From positions 2,040,359-2,104,358 of the forward strand of contig JABAKD010000016.1 of NCBI GenBank assembly GCA_012845835.1: DNA of 64,000 bases, read 5' to 3'. The number at the start of each line of letters is the position of its first letter. Positions within the stretch are counted from its first letter, which is position 1. Both the position numbers and the translations under genes were made by a program. Origin of the DNA: Undaria pinnatifida (taxonomy: Eukaryota; Sar; Phaeophyceae; Laminariales; Alariaceae). The notes under the pieces are model-generated. The model had not been told where the DNA came from. It was given only the letters and a program-made list of their open reading frames with translations, and searched no databases. Below, piece after piece: positions 24,801 through 34,700 of this stretch.

Positions 24801-25464
24801 ATCGAAGGCCTGTCGTTGGTCGATACCAGTTTCGCTCCTCCTAGCGACAGCCCAAGGCCGAAGCAAAAAAACTGGCTATGTCACCCTCTTCCTTACACTG
24901 GTCATGGGGGTCACTATGATACCAAACATTCACTCTTTGTCTAGGTATTGCGAGCGGCATTCGTGGGGGGGGGGGGGGGGATTTGTTTTTTTTTATTTGA
25001 GCCAGCCTGTAGAGTACATAATAAGTGCACCACGCCTCCTCCAACCTATCGCGAACATACCCCAATCCAGCCCGACGAGCAATCCCGTGACCTAGGCATA
25101 CAATGGCATACTTCGAAGTACAATCCTAGCACTAACGCTAACCCTCACCCTGACCCTAGCACTAACGCTAATTCCCATTTGAACGCGACTTCCGCAGGCG
25201 TTTCCCTTGGACGATTCTGCCGGTGGTAACCAGGACTATTTACTTGCGAGTGGCCAAGGCAGCCTATCCCCCCCCTTCAAGCATGCCAACTCGTATTTTC
25301 ACGTTGGAAGCGAAGATATGCACTGGTCGGGCGACGGGCGCGGTAGCCCGATTGCTCTCGGGACCGGTGGCTTGAACGTCTGGAGCCCGCAGCGAGCACG
25401 GAGGAGAATGTCCGTCAGCTTTGACGAGACGAAGGCCGCACGACGTCAGAGAATCCTTGAACAG
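15817..25464 (+). CDS. 5' exons of the giant IQ/acidic-repeat protein gene
   Basis: Four candidate exons chain in phase: 15817-16271 (ends phase 2, donor GTACGT), 17361-17562 (donor GTGAGT), 22515-22943 (donor GTAGGT) and 25198-25464 (donor GTGTGT). Acceptors are TCACAG, GAGAG (weak; 17365 is out of phase unless an exon is missing), ACCAG and CCGCAG. Together they give about 451 residues: a Ser/Gly/Arg-rich, basic, disordered-looking N-terminus with a Gly-rich patch in the third exon and a charged stretch (FDETKAARRQRILEQ) at the end that leads into the IQ region. No domain is recognised. The initiating ATG was not found; the first exon opens in phase 0 behind an acceptor, so one more 5' exon is expected. 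Individual exon edges are predictions. Confidence 0.55.
16711..16860 (+). repeat. AGATCT/GATCTAGATC-rich dispersed repeat, related to 21300-21480
   Basis: Shares with 21300-21480 the order 'agatcatc...ccacac/cccact', 'ggtctagctcatgtt' type strings, 'gccgggtgggag' type strings and 'gatctgtga'. Both lie in introns of the large gene. The second copy borders the 34-bp array at 21505, which probably grew from this element. Confidence 0.5.
17764..17790 (+). repeat. long poly-C run
   Basis: An uninterrupted C run of about 25 bases within a copy of the 'ccgggatcac...ttcagcatt' repeat. Similar C or G runs occur at 1890, 23139, 24965, 25584, 27216, 50731, 51329 and 51707, so homopolymer C/G tracts are a feature of this genome's repeats. 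Confidence 0.8.
18054..18536 (+). mobile_element. hAT-like non-autonomous element carrying a (GGGTC)n array (family B)
   Basis: It begins CAGGGGCGTTCACGG, a typical hAT-type terminus, and ends in ACCCATGAAAAGCGCTA, a weaker inverted match. Flanks are gttttttg and aatttttg, a 6-of-8 match to a target duplication. The interior repeats 'gggtcag(c)aggttttgaaatctcacgggtcgg' and then a pure (GGGTC)n tract at about 18296-18483. No transposase. It lies in an intron of the large gene. Confidence 0.6.
18296..18483 (+). repeat. (GGGTC)n microsatellite, about 36 units
   Basis: An essentially perfect pentanucleotide tract, which keeps several frames open on both strands (for example RVGSG on the plus strand and DPTRP on the minus strand). 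Those frames are by-products of the repeat. Confidence 0.95.
18770..18900 (+). repeat. 66-bp direct duplication inside an intron
   Basis: Two diverged copies of 'gcaggg(a/g)g...ggttcgc(c/t)(a/g)g(t/c)(a/g)t(a/g)tcgcg(a/g)tcg' lie about 66 bp apart. The plus frame encodes GFA(S/G)(V/M)SRS twice. There is no supported exon boundary, so I leave it as a repeat. Confidence 0.45.
19325..19445 (+). repeat. dispersed coding-like fragment of the 'KMSIDP' family, copy 1
   Basis: The text 'cgcagcttgcaaagatgag' followed by 'atcgaccc', 'gctgacgt' and 'ttgaaacatttct' matches, with a few changes, the minus-strand copy at 63724-63830. Shorter pieces lie at 23484-23530 and 57369-57405. Here the frame is broken after MSIDP. 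The gene or element of origin is unknown to me. Confidence 0.55.
20892..21155 (+). mobile_element. short TIR element (family A), intronic copy
   Basis: The order is CATCTCACGCTAGGGGTGCA, 'attctaagaaattcctgagc', 'cactcgttcgcgcaacccga', 'ctagtcctaaaatcaacc', 'ctcgtaaagctgtcatacta', 'aggggctcaaccggtcagaa' and GCCGTGGAATGAC. It is one of the most complete copies and serves as the reference for the family. Confidence 0.65.
21505..21920 (+). repeat. 34-bp minisatellite with a GATCTAGATC palindrome, about 12 copies
   Basis: The unit is close to GATGATCTAGATCGTCATCT followed by GTCCGAGGTGTGTA; variants change GTC to GTG before ATCT and AGG to ATGG. The GATCTAGATC core is a perfect palindrome inside a longer imperfect dyad. 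The array is preceded by a related non-array element at 21300-21500. It lies in an intron of the large gene. Confidence 0.9.
23484..23530 (+). repeat. short fragment of the 'KMSIDP' family
   Basis: The text 'cggagtatcac...acagcttgcaaagatgag' is shared with 19355-19385. The copy diverges after MSFD. Confidence 0.4.
23770..24062 (+). mobile_element. short TIR element (family A), diverged intronic copy
   Basis: It starts CCATCCCGCGGCAAGGGTG and contains 'ggcgcaacccgtttcaacat', 'cgtaaaagttatcatgctga' and 'gaggagctcaatcggccag'. The right end near 24060 has the decayed 'ctatcgcgacgcg'. Confidence 0.5.
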
Positions 25465-25750
25465 GTGTGTGTGTCGTGCTTTTCGTTGACTTTACACCGT
25501 CAACAACTTGCGGGTTATGATGCTCCTCCCCTGCATATTGCACGTCTGAATTTTTCGCTGCACTTCTAATAAAGCGCGAATTATGATGCCCCCCCCCCCC
25601 CCCCTGCTTATTGTATGTCTGTATTTTTTGCTGCACTTCCACTAACTTTGCGACTTATGATGCCCCCCCCCTCCTGTGTATTTTATGTCTGATTTTTTCC
25701 TGTGACTTTTGTTGTTGTTCTAAATGTTGCCGCAATGCCTGCCAATGCAG

Positions 25751-28700
25751 GTGGAGCGCTTGACGGCATCGAAAGCCACGGCCATCGCCAAGGTAAGCAT
25801 TTGGCCCGCCTTGGCACCCATCGATGCCTCTTCAAGCTTTGTTTTGTTCACGTTTCACGCGTAATTTGTTTTTCACCCTCTTAATTAAGCACGCCCAAAA
25901 ATTCAGACATGCACCCCCTCCCTGAAGCAGAAGCAAGGGGACCTCCCCTCTTTCGCTGAGACACTTTCTACTATAGAGTATAGAGCCAGGTAGCACGTTT
26001 TTTGACGGAAATGTTTTTCTGGGTGACACGGCTCCCTTTAACCAGAACCGTCGTGATTCCATCACCTTTTCTTTTCCATTTCCAATGTTTTTCGCTGGAT
26101 ACCTGCAGCAGTAGGCCATGGAATCTTTGCAGCTGAAACGTTTTCAGAATGGAGGGGGCTTTTTCGGACCCCGCCCCCAAAATCCCTCCCTATACTAGCT
26201 TCAAAGTAAAACAAATTGTCCCCTAAAAAGGGTTTCCAGTAGTAAAAGCGTTAATCCGGCATCGTCGGAACTTTGTCTTTTTTTTTTCTTCCATTTTCCT
26301 ATGTTTTTCCATGTATATCTAGGCCATGGGATTTTCTTTTTTCATCGGGGCAGCACTCTTGTTTTTTCCCAAAATCGGATTTTGGGCGAGGAATACAGTA
26401 CGAAGAACTCCAGAAAAAATAAACGGCGCGGCTCCACCGCCGCATGGGTCGTTTTTTTTTCGTTTTCGCTTTTTTTACTCAAGACACGTGCTACATATAA
26501 ACGATAGGATTTTTTTTTTCGTCGTTTTTTTTTCGATTTTTTTACTCAAGACACGTGCTGCACGATATAGAGTTTTTTTCAACACTTTTTTTTTTCACCA
26601 AATGTTTATTTTTGGCTGGGGATCCTATCCTCCTTGGCTAATGGCCACACTACCCAAATTTCTGGAAAATTCCGTTTTTACTTTTATTTGCAATAGTTAT
26701 GGCTATGCAAGGTTCAAGGTTCGCCTCTGCGGGATATGGTTAGCTTGAAATCTAGGCGGGAGGGGGAAGTCGCGCAAGCCGCAAGTTAAAAATGGGAGCG
26801 GGGGGAAACACTAAAGAAACCTAAAGGGAGGAAATCTTATTAGCCACCGCGAATTTACCCGGCAAGTGGTCAACACCGACACACCCAAACGAGTGTATAG
26901 CGTGTGCCTGGTAGTCTATACATAGCAAAATACCATTGGGGTTGCACGTTCACTTTCTCCCCCAAAAAGTTGGCTTCTTTGGGGCAGGAGGAATAGAGCT
27001 CCGCAAACGAGGAGCCCGGAGCCCCAAAAAACTAATTTTCTGAACGACGGCGCTCCTTAACCCAAAATCGACGAAATGTCATTTTTTCACTCATTTTTTG
27101 CAATAATTATTATTATTTTTTTTTCTTGTATAATACTTAGGCTATGTCATTGTGCATCCATAAGGCTGTTGGGCTTTCATTTTTCTCAAAAACCGTTTTT
27201 TTTTTTTTTTTCGGGGGGGGGGGGTATAGAACCCCTCATGTCATGCGACGAGCCTCGCTCAGATGAAAAAGGCGTGTTCCTCTATCGTTGCACCTGTGTC
27301 GCGAGTTACCAATAGAATATACTTGTCCAAAATACTGGCCGGTCATAACAAAAAACCGCCCCGAACTTTTCGCAGAGTGGGCTATGCCCCGCCCGCCCGC
27401 CCGCTTCCAAGGGATTTGTGGTGCAGACCTACTGAAGGTATCGTGAGTTACTAATGGAAGATACTTGTCCAAAATACTGGCCCGTCATAACAAAAAACCG
27501 CCCCGAACTTTTCGCAGAGTGCGCTATGCCCCGCCCGCCCGCCCGCTTCCAAGGGCTTTGCGGTGCAGACCTACCGAATGAAGGAGATATTTCTCCCTAC
27601 ACCAGTACAGCTTTAAAACAAAAACGCACCAAGTTTTTCACAGCCTGGGGGCTGTAATTATCTATCGTCTCCGTCTTACCATGAAAAGTAAGTGCTGTCT
27701 CGAAACAGAGTGCGAATTCAGTGATTTTCACCCCACCCCTATATATCTCGTCGACATCTACCATCAAAATAATGAGTGACTTAGAAATAGGATGACCTCA
27801 TTATTTTTCACACACACCCCCGTTTATATTATACTGAATATAATAATTCTGATTTATTTGTGCCGTCTATTTCGAAAATATAAATTCGCAATGAACCATT
27901 CCACACAAAAAACTATCCCAAGTTTTCACAGCGCGCGCTTTGGTACGTATCGCCTTCTCTCGCTAGGATAGGTGTGTAGGGGGCACCAGGCGAGGGTGCT
28001 TTTCAGAGGGCTCCTTGATCGGCACCAGAAGGCGTTGACGATTCAGCTGTGCGTGCGTCGGTGGGCCGCTTGGCTCGAGCTTAAACATCGTGCGCGACGC
28101 AGGTGAGCCAAGCCGTATATACTAACCTCGGCACCCGAGCTTACTTATTGTGAAGCTGTTGTCGGCTAGAAATTTCTAATAAAGTTGAGCTGCTACTACT
28201 GCAGTAGACAGAAACTCTGTCAGCTGAAGTAGTCTAACGAGTAGAGCCTTTCTAACCAACAATTGTGTGGCACTTGGTTTTGGATCAAACTTTTGGCGTG
28301 ACACTACAGTAGGAGGTGATTGTGCCCCCAAAAAAATAAAGAAAAAAAAGAAACGGCTCCTCTAAGCTACACATTCACAAACGATTTCGTCTCTTAACCC
28401 AGCCTTATTCCCCCGGTTAGAATGTACCCCCATTTTTCACTACGGGGGCTGAGCTATCGTACCATACCATGCCATACCATACCATACCATACCATACCAT
28501 ACCATACCATACCATACCATACCATACCATACCATACCATACCATACCATGCCATACCATACCATACCATGCCATACCACGCCACACCATACCATACCAT
28601 ACCATACCATACCATACCATACCATACCATACATACCATACCATACCATACCATACCATACCATACCATACCATACCATACCATACCATACCATACCATA

Positions 28701-30890
28701 CCATACCATACCATACCATACCATACCATACCATACCATACCATACCATACCATACCATACCATACCATACCATACCATACCATACCATACCATACCATA
28801 CCATACCATGCCATACCATACCATACCATGCCATACCATGCCACACCATACCATACCATACCATACCATACCATACCATACCATACATACCATACCATAC
28901 CATACCATACCATACCATACCATACCATACCATACCATACCATGCCATACATACCATACCATACCATACCATACCATACCATACCATACCATACCATACC
29001 ATGCCATACCATACCATACCATGCCATACCACGCCACACCATACCATACCATACCATACCATACCATACCATACCATACCATACCATACCATACCATACC
29101 ATACCATACCATACCATACCATACCATACTCGCGCGAGTGACTCTGTACCTCAGACACACTGACAAAAACGCGTTCGGGGATTTTTTTTTTGGTGCAGCG
29201 TGGGGCTAGCCATCCCTTTTCGCATCAATAATCGAGAATGTTCAACAGCACGAAAACCTGTGGCCGCAAGGAAAGGGAGAGGTCACCCTTGCGCGAGTGA
29301 CACCGAGCCACCGAAAAAAGAGTGCCCAAAAGGGGGTAATAACAACATAACCCCACTGCCCTACGATTGGTCTTCACCCTACCGGCAAAATATTGCTTTT
29401 TAGTGTCAGGCTTATGATATATGTGCACTGTAAATCGGACAGTCACTCCCTGCTACGGATTCATAGCATGGGGGGTACGGTGTGATAGATGGGCGGGGAG
29501 CGTGCTCGTTTGTCGCTTGCCTTACGACAGTAATCGTGTGAAGGTTGACCACGCCTCCCTTTCGAGACGGGGCCATTGTTCCTACTCCTCGTCGAGACAT
29601 CTCCAACATTTTGGGCGCTCTCATTACGTTTCTTCCATTTCTTCCATATATAAAAAAAACATTTATCTTGTATCCTGCCCCATTTCTTACATTACAAGAA
29701 AAACTTCATGCTATATCCTGCCCCTTGGGTATGATACGGAGATAGATACTACTGTAGTCTATTTTACGGCCGCTTGTTTCAGACTGCTAGGGTCACTCTC
29801 GTGCGAGTGACTCCCTGGGGGAGCGCAAAAAAGAGAGAAAACTAATCGGGGCGGTGTGATTTCTGTGCGAATCGAGAAAATGGCGTTTTTTTTCAACTTT
29901 TTTTCACGTGGTGGTTGTAGTAACCTCCCCCCCCCACCCACCCACCCCTGCCTGGCTCACCTCAAAAAGAAAAAGGTGTGGGTAAGAGTTTGTTTTTTTG
30001 GTTCGTTAGTGCTCCTCTGGTCTGCCCTATACGATTGTTTGAAAGCCATAAGCGTTAGCGTTTTTGTTTTGTTTTCTGCGTCCGCGTTTTCGAGCAAAGC
30101 AGAGGGGGCGTCCGCCCGCGCTACTCGTACTATTTATAGTAGCTTAACATTCCTCAGTGACGATGGGGTCGTAATATAACTACAACACCGTAGCCAGGGT
30201 CCATTCCAATTATTATTTTGCGTTGAAACTCTTAGGGGTTAGAGCTGTGAGTCGGCACGACTTAAGTCACTAGCTAGTTATTAGCCGGACTGATGGATAG
30301 TCGGTTCCTGCAGGTGCCGACTATCCGACTTATTGGATTTCCACACTTGCGGGAAGGATTGTCTAATAGGGGATGCATGTTTTTTTTTCCTTTTTGAGCG
30401 GGGCCCCCTCGGCCGGTGGGAGCTGACTTGGCTCGCTTCGCTCGCTTGACATAAGTCAGCAAGTCAGCCGGACATCAGTTGGGTTCACCAGCCGACTTGC
30501 CCACTAAAGTCAGCTAGCTGACAAGCGGCAGCTACCAACTACCAGAAGTTATTAGTCGTGAAATCCCGGCCGACTCACAGCTCTAGTAAACGTCCCTCTT
30601 TTCTGCGTATCGTTATCACGGTACCGCGCATGCAGGGATGGAGCCGTGAAAATACAGGCGCTGGTGCGTTCATATATTTCGCGGCGAAAAACGTCTCTTC
30701 TTCTGCGAGAAGCGTATCTTCGCTGCGAACGTCAGGATGCCGCGCGGCGCATCCAATGCAACGCAAGAAAAATGGCCGCTCGGCTAGAGTTTCAGTCCAG
30801 GTGGCAGCTGCGGAAGGCGGCGGTTGTGTTGCAGTGCTGGGCGAGACTCAAGGCTGCAAAAACAAAAGCTTGTCGTCAGGCGCAACGCAG
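25751..30890 (+). CDS. IQ-motif exons of the giant protein gene (calmodulin-binding region)
   Basis: Three exons join in phase: 25751-25792, 27972-28102 and 30636-30890 (acceptors GCAG, GATAG, GCAG; donors GTAAGC, GTGAGC, GTATTT). The join at 25792/27972 restores an IQ-type motif across the intron, IAKVCRGHQARVLF, which strongly supports it. Then follow IQLCVRRWAAWL (partial), IQALVRSYISRR, IQCNARKMAARLEF and LQCWARLKAAKTK, mostly 26 residues apart. Such arrays bind calmodulin or related EF-hand proteins as one long helix. No myosin motor or kinesin head is visible in the upstream exons, so this is not evidently a myosin. The last exon ends in phase 2, which fits the acceptor of the giant exon. 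The introns contain repeats, including a 670-bp ATACC satellite. Confidence 0.8.
27303..27585 (+). repeat. 142-bp tandem duplication
   Basis: The string starting GAGTTAC at 27303 recurs at 27445, and the sequence through 'ttgtccaaaatactgg', 'aaccgccccgaacttttcgc' and 'ccgcccgcccgcccgcttcc' is nearly identical in both. It is recent, given the few differences. Intronic. Confidence 0.85.
28459..29129 (+). repeat. ATACC pentanucleotide satellite, about 134 units, with higher-order pattern
   Basis: The tract is almost pure (CCATA)n with scattered CCATG and CCACG variants. A variant signature, CATGCC, then CATGCC 20 bp on, then a CACGCCACACC or CATGCCACACC pair, occurs at 28548, 28807 and 29000, so blocks of about 260 and 193 bp were copied as units. 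All six frames stay open because only Met, Val, Trp, Tyr, Gly and similar codons are possible; none is a gene. It lies in the intron before the main IQ exon. Confidence 0.95.
29450..29625 (-). repeat. inverted copy of the 8165-8330 repeat (possible LINE 3' end)
   Basis: Read on the minus strand from 29625 it gives 'gcgcccaaaatgttggagat', 'aggagtaggaac', 'cgaaagggaggcgtggtca' and 'ggcaagcgacaaacgagca', matching 8170-8290. No LINE coding sequence is attached here. Confidence 0.55.
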
Positions 30891-31012
30891 GTATTTTTGG
30901 GGGGTTGAATGAAACCGCCCCATCATAGCCAACCGTTACAGCCGGTGGTATTGCGGGGGAACATGTCCTAGGAATCAGGGCCAAATTGGGTAGTAATCGC
31001 AGGAAAAATTAC

Positions 31013-31226
31013 CAGGGCGTTTTTTTTTCCGGTCACGGCGCGGCCCGCGGGTCGGGTCAGGAGGTTTTCAAAGATATCGCGGGTCAAGTCGGGTCGGGTC
31101 AGGAAGTTTCCGATATGTGTCATTGGTTGAGTTGGGTCGGGTCAGAAGTATGACACGTCGGGCCGGGCCGGGTCATCCTGACCCGATCCGACCCGCGAGA
31201 AGTCATCCGAGCCGTGAACACCCCTG
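31013..31226 (+). mobile_element. compact hAT-like non-autonomous element with GGGTC repeats (family B)
   Basis: Starts CAGGGCGTT and ends GCCGTGAACACCCCTG, matching the CAGGGGTGTTCACGGC type of hAT ends. It is flanked by aAAATTAC on the left and gAAATTAC on the right, an 8-bp target duplication with one mismatch. The interior has 'gcgggtcgggtcaggaggtt' type repeats and 'cctgacccgatccgaccc'. At 214 bp it is the smallest and clearest member. It lies in the intron just upstream of the giant exon. Confidence 0.75.
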
Positions 31227-31721
31227 GAAATTACGATGTTTGGCGTCCATCGTGGATTCTGATTGTTATGGCTCCCCGGAAGTAAGTATTCCCTACGAGC
31301 GAGGCAAGTTTACACGACGCCTACATTTTAGGGGGTTCGTTTTGAGCTGGGTGGAGCCGGAGATTTAAAAGCTGGTTCTCTCCTAAAAACAAGGAGCATT
31401 TTTTTTTGCGGCTTTGACCATCGCTGACACACACAGTTGACGATAGTTGTTACAAATACCCACCAGGGCAAGTTATTTTACGAGAGCTACCCTATCTTAA
31501 CAGAGAGGTAACAGAGCACATAACACCCTGCAATCTGCTTTCTTAAAGCTGGGCAATCTCACTCGAGGCTCTCCTCGTGTGGTGCGGACAGAGCGGCGTG
31601 GGTTACGATTACTATCACCTTGTATGTGTTGACGTGTGTGGCGGCCTCATTTCAACACTGTGTCCAACAACTTTCCGTCCTTCTTCGTCGCATGCGTTCA
31701 CGGATGCAACTTGAATCGTAG

Positions 31722-34700
31722 TGCTGCTCTGAGCCTGGAAACCACCATGGATCCGACTTCCGTGGCAAACGTGGAAAACCAGCAATCTTCGGTTGTGGGC
31801 GAGGCATCTGCAGCTGAGCCGCGGGCCGCTGAAACAACCACTCACGCAGCGGTGGCCCCCTCTGCGCATGGGCCCGTCGTCGAAATGGAGGAGGATCGAG
31901 GTTGGGCAGAGGGCGAACCGGATTCCGATCTAGCAGTGATGGCGCACGAAGCAACTGCTCACGAGGTGGCTCCGGCGTCTCAAGGGCCTGGCGAGAAAAT
32001 GGAGGAGGATGGAGCCTCAACAGTGGGCGAACCGGATGCAGATGTAGTAGTGCCGGACGACGAAGCACCTGCTCACAAGGTGGCCCCATCGTCTCAAGGG
32101 CGCGGCAACGAAATAGAGGATAGAGCTTCGATGGCCGATAAACCAAATGCAGATTTAGTATTGCCGAGCAACGAAGCAACCACTCACGCGGCGATGATCC
32201 CTTCTTCGCAAACGTCCGTGGTCGAAATGGAGGAGGGTGGAGCTTCGATGGCCGACAAACCGGATGCAGACGTAGTAGTGCCGGCCGACGAAGCAACTGC
32301 TCACGCGGCGGTTCCCTCGTCTCAAGGGTCAGGCAATGAAATGGAAGAGGATGGGGCTTCGACAGCGGGTGAACCAGATGCAGACGTAGTAGTGCTGGTC
32401 GACGAAGCAAATGCTCACGAGGTGGCTCCGTCGTCTCAAGGGCCCCGCGACGAAATGGCGGAGAATGGAGCTTTGGCAGTGGGCGAATCGGATGCAGATG
32501 TAGCAGTGACGGCCGACGAAGCAACCACGCACCCGGCGGTGGTACCTTCTGCGCAAGGGCCCGTGGTCGAAACGGAGGAGGGTGGAGCTTCGATGTCCGG
32601 GCAACCGGATGCAGATGTAGAAATTCCGGCCGACGAAGAAAGTGCTCACGGGGTGGTTCCGTTGTCTCAAGTGCCCGGCGACGAAATGGAGGAGGATGGG
32701 ACTCCGGCAGTGGGTGCACCGGATGCAGATGTAGTAGTGCCGGCCGGCGAAGCATCCTCTCGCGAAGTGGTTCCGTCATCTCAAGGGTCCGGCGACGAAA
32801 GGGAGAAGAATGGAGCTTCGGCAGCGGGCGAACCGGATGCAGATGTAGTAGTGCTGGCCGACGAAGAAACTGCTCACGAGGTGGCTCTGTCGTCTCAAGG
32901 GCCTGTGGCCGAGATGGAGAAGGATGGAGCTTCGGCAGAGGGCGAACCGGATGCAGATGTGGTAGGGCCGATCGGCGAAGCAGCTGCTCGCGAAGTTGCT
33001 CCATCGTCTCAAGGGCCCGGCGGCGAAATAGAGGAGGATGGAGCTTCGGCAGCGGGCGAGCCAGATGCAGATGTAATAGTGCCGGCCGACGAAGCAACTG
33101 CTCACGAGGTGGCTCCGTCGTCTCAAGGACCCAGTGACGAAATGGAGGGGAATGTAGCTTCGACAGCGCGCAAGCCGGATGCAGATGTAACAGTGCCGGC
33201 CGACGAAGCAACTGCTCACGAGGTGACTTCGTCGTCCCAAGGACCCGGCGACGACCGGGAGGAGGACCGAGCTTTGGCAGCAGGCGATCCGAATGCAGGT
33301 GTAGTAGTGCCGGCCGACGAAGCAACCACTCACGCGACGGTCGCCTCTTCTGCGCAAGGGCCCGTGGCCGAAAAGGAGAAGGATGGAGCTTCGGCAGTGG
33401 GCGAACCAGAAGTAGATGTAGTAGTGGCGGCCGACGAAGCAACTGCTCGCGAGGCTGCTCCGCCGTCTCAAGGGCCTGGCGATGAAATGGAAGAGTATAG
33501 AGGTTTGGCGGCGGGCGAACTGGACGCAGACATGGTAGTGCTGGCCGACAAAGCAACCACTCATGCTGCGGTAGCAGATGTACTAGTGCTGGTCGACGAA
33601 GCAACTGCTCACGGGGTGGTTCCGTCGTCTCAAGGGCCCCGCGACGAAATGGCGGAGAATGGAGCTTTGGCAGTGGGCGAATCGGATGCAGATGTAGCAG
33701 TGACGGCCGACGAAGCAACCACGCACCCGGTGGTGGTACCTTCTGCGCAAGGGTCCGCGGTCGGAACGGAGGAGGGTGGAGCTTCGATGTCCGAGCAACC
33801 GGATGCGGATGTGGAAATTCCGGCCGACGAAGAAAGTGCTCATGGGGTGGTTCCGTCGTCTCAAGTGCCCGGCGACGAAATGGAGGAGGATGGAGCTTCG
33901 ATATCCGGGCAACCGGATACACTTGTAGTAGTGCCGGCCGACGAAGAAAGCGCTCACGGGGTGGTTCCGTTGTCTCAAGTGCCCGGCGACGAAATGGAGG
34001 AGGATGGGACTTCGGCAGTGGGTGCACCGGATGCAGATGTAGTAGTGCCGGCCGGCGAAGCATCCTCTCGCGAAGTGGTTCCGTCATCTCAAGGGTCCGG
34101 CGACGAAAGGGAGAAGAATGGAGCTTCGGCAGCGGGCGAACCGGATGCAGATGTAGTAGTGCTGGCCGACGAAGAAACTGCTCACGAGGTGGCTCTGTCG
34201 TCTCAAGGGCCTGTGGCCGAGATGGAGAAGGATGGAGCTTCGGCAGAGGGCGAACCGGATGCAGATGTGGTAGGGCCGGTCGGCGAAGCAGCTGCTCGCG
34301 AAGTTGCTCCATCGTCTCAAGGGCCCGGCGGCGAAATAGAGGAGGATGGAGCTTCGGCAGCGGGCGAGCCAGATGCAGATGTAATAGTGCCGGCCGACGA
34401 AGCAACTGCTCACGAGGTGGCTCCGTCGTTTCAAGGACCCAGTGACGAAATGAAGGGAAATGTAGCTTCGACAGCGCGCGAGCCAGATGCAGATGTAACA
34501 GTGCCGGCCGACGAAGCAACTGCTCACGAGGTGACTCCGTCGTCCCAAGGACCCGGCGACGACCGGGAGGAGGACCGAGCTTTGGCAGCGGGCGATCCGG
34601 ATGCAGGTGTAGTAGTGCCGGCCGACGAAGCAACCACTCACGCGACGGTCGCCTCTTCTGCGCAAGGGCCCGTGGCCGAAAAGGAGAAGGATGGAGCTTC

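Noticed and set aside
28417-29209. Six long open frames in all directions (HTIPY-type and GMVWY-type peptides)
   Set aside because: They are translations of the ATACC satellite, in which stop codons cannot form in most frames.
25751-30890. Myosin heavy chain neck
   Set aside because: IQ motifs fit a myosin neck, but none of the upstream exons shows a motor domain, and the tail is an acidic repeat region rather than a coiled coil.
31636-31746. GTG at 31636 as start of the giant frame
   Set aside because: A eukaryotic gene is unlikely to start at GTG. A splice acceptor at 31721 or 31733, or ATG at 31747, explains the open stretch better.
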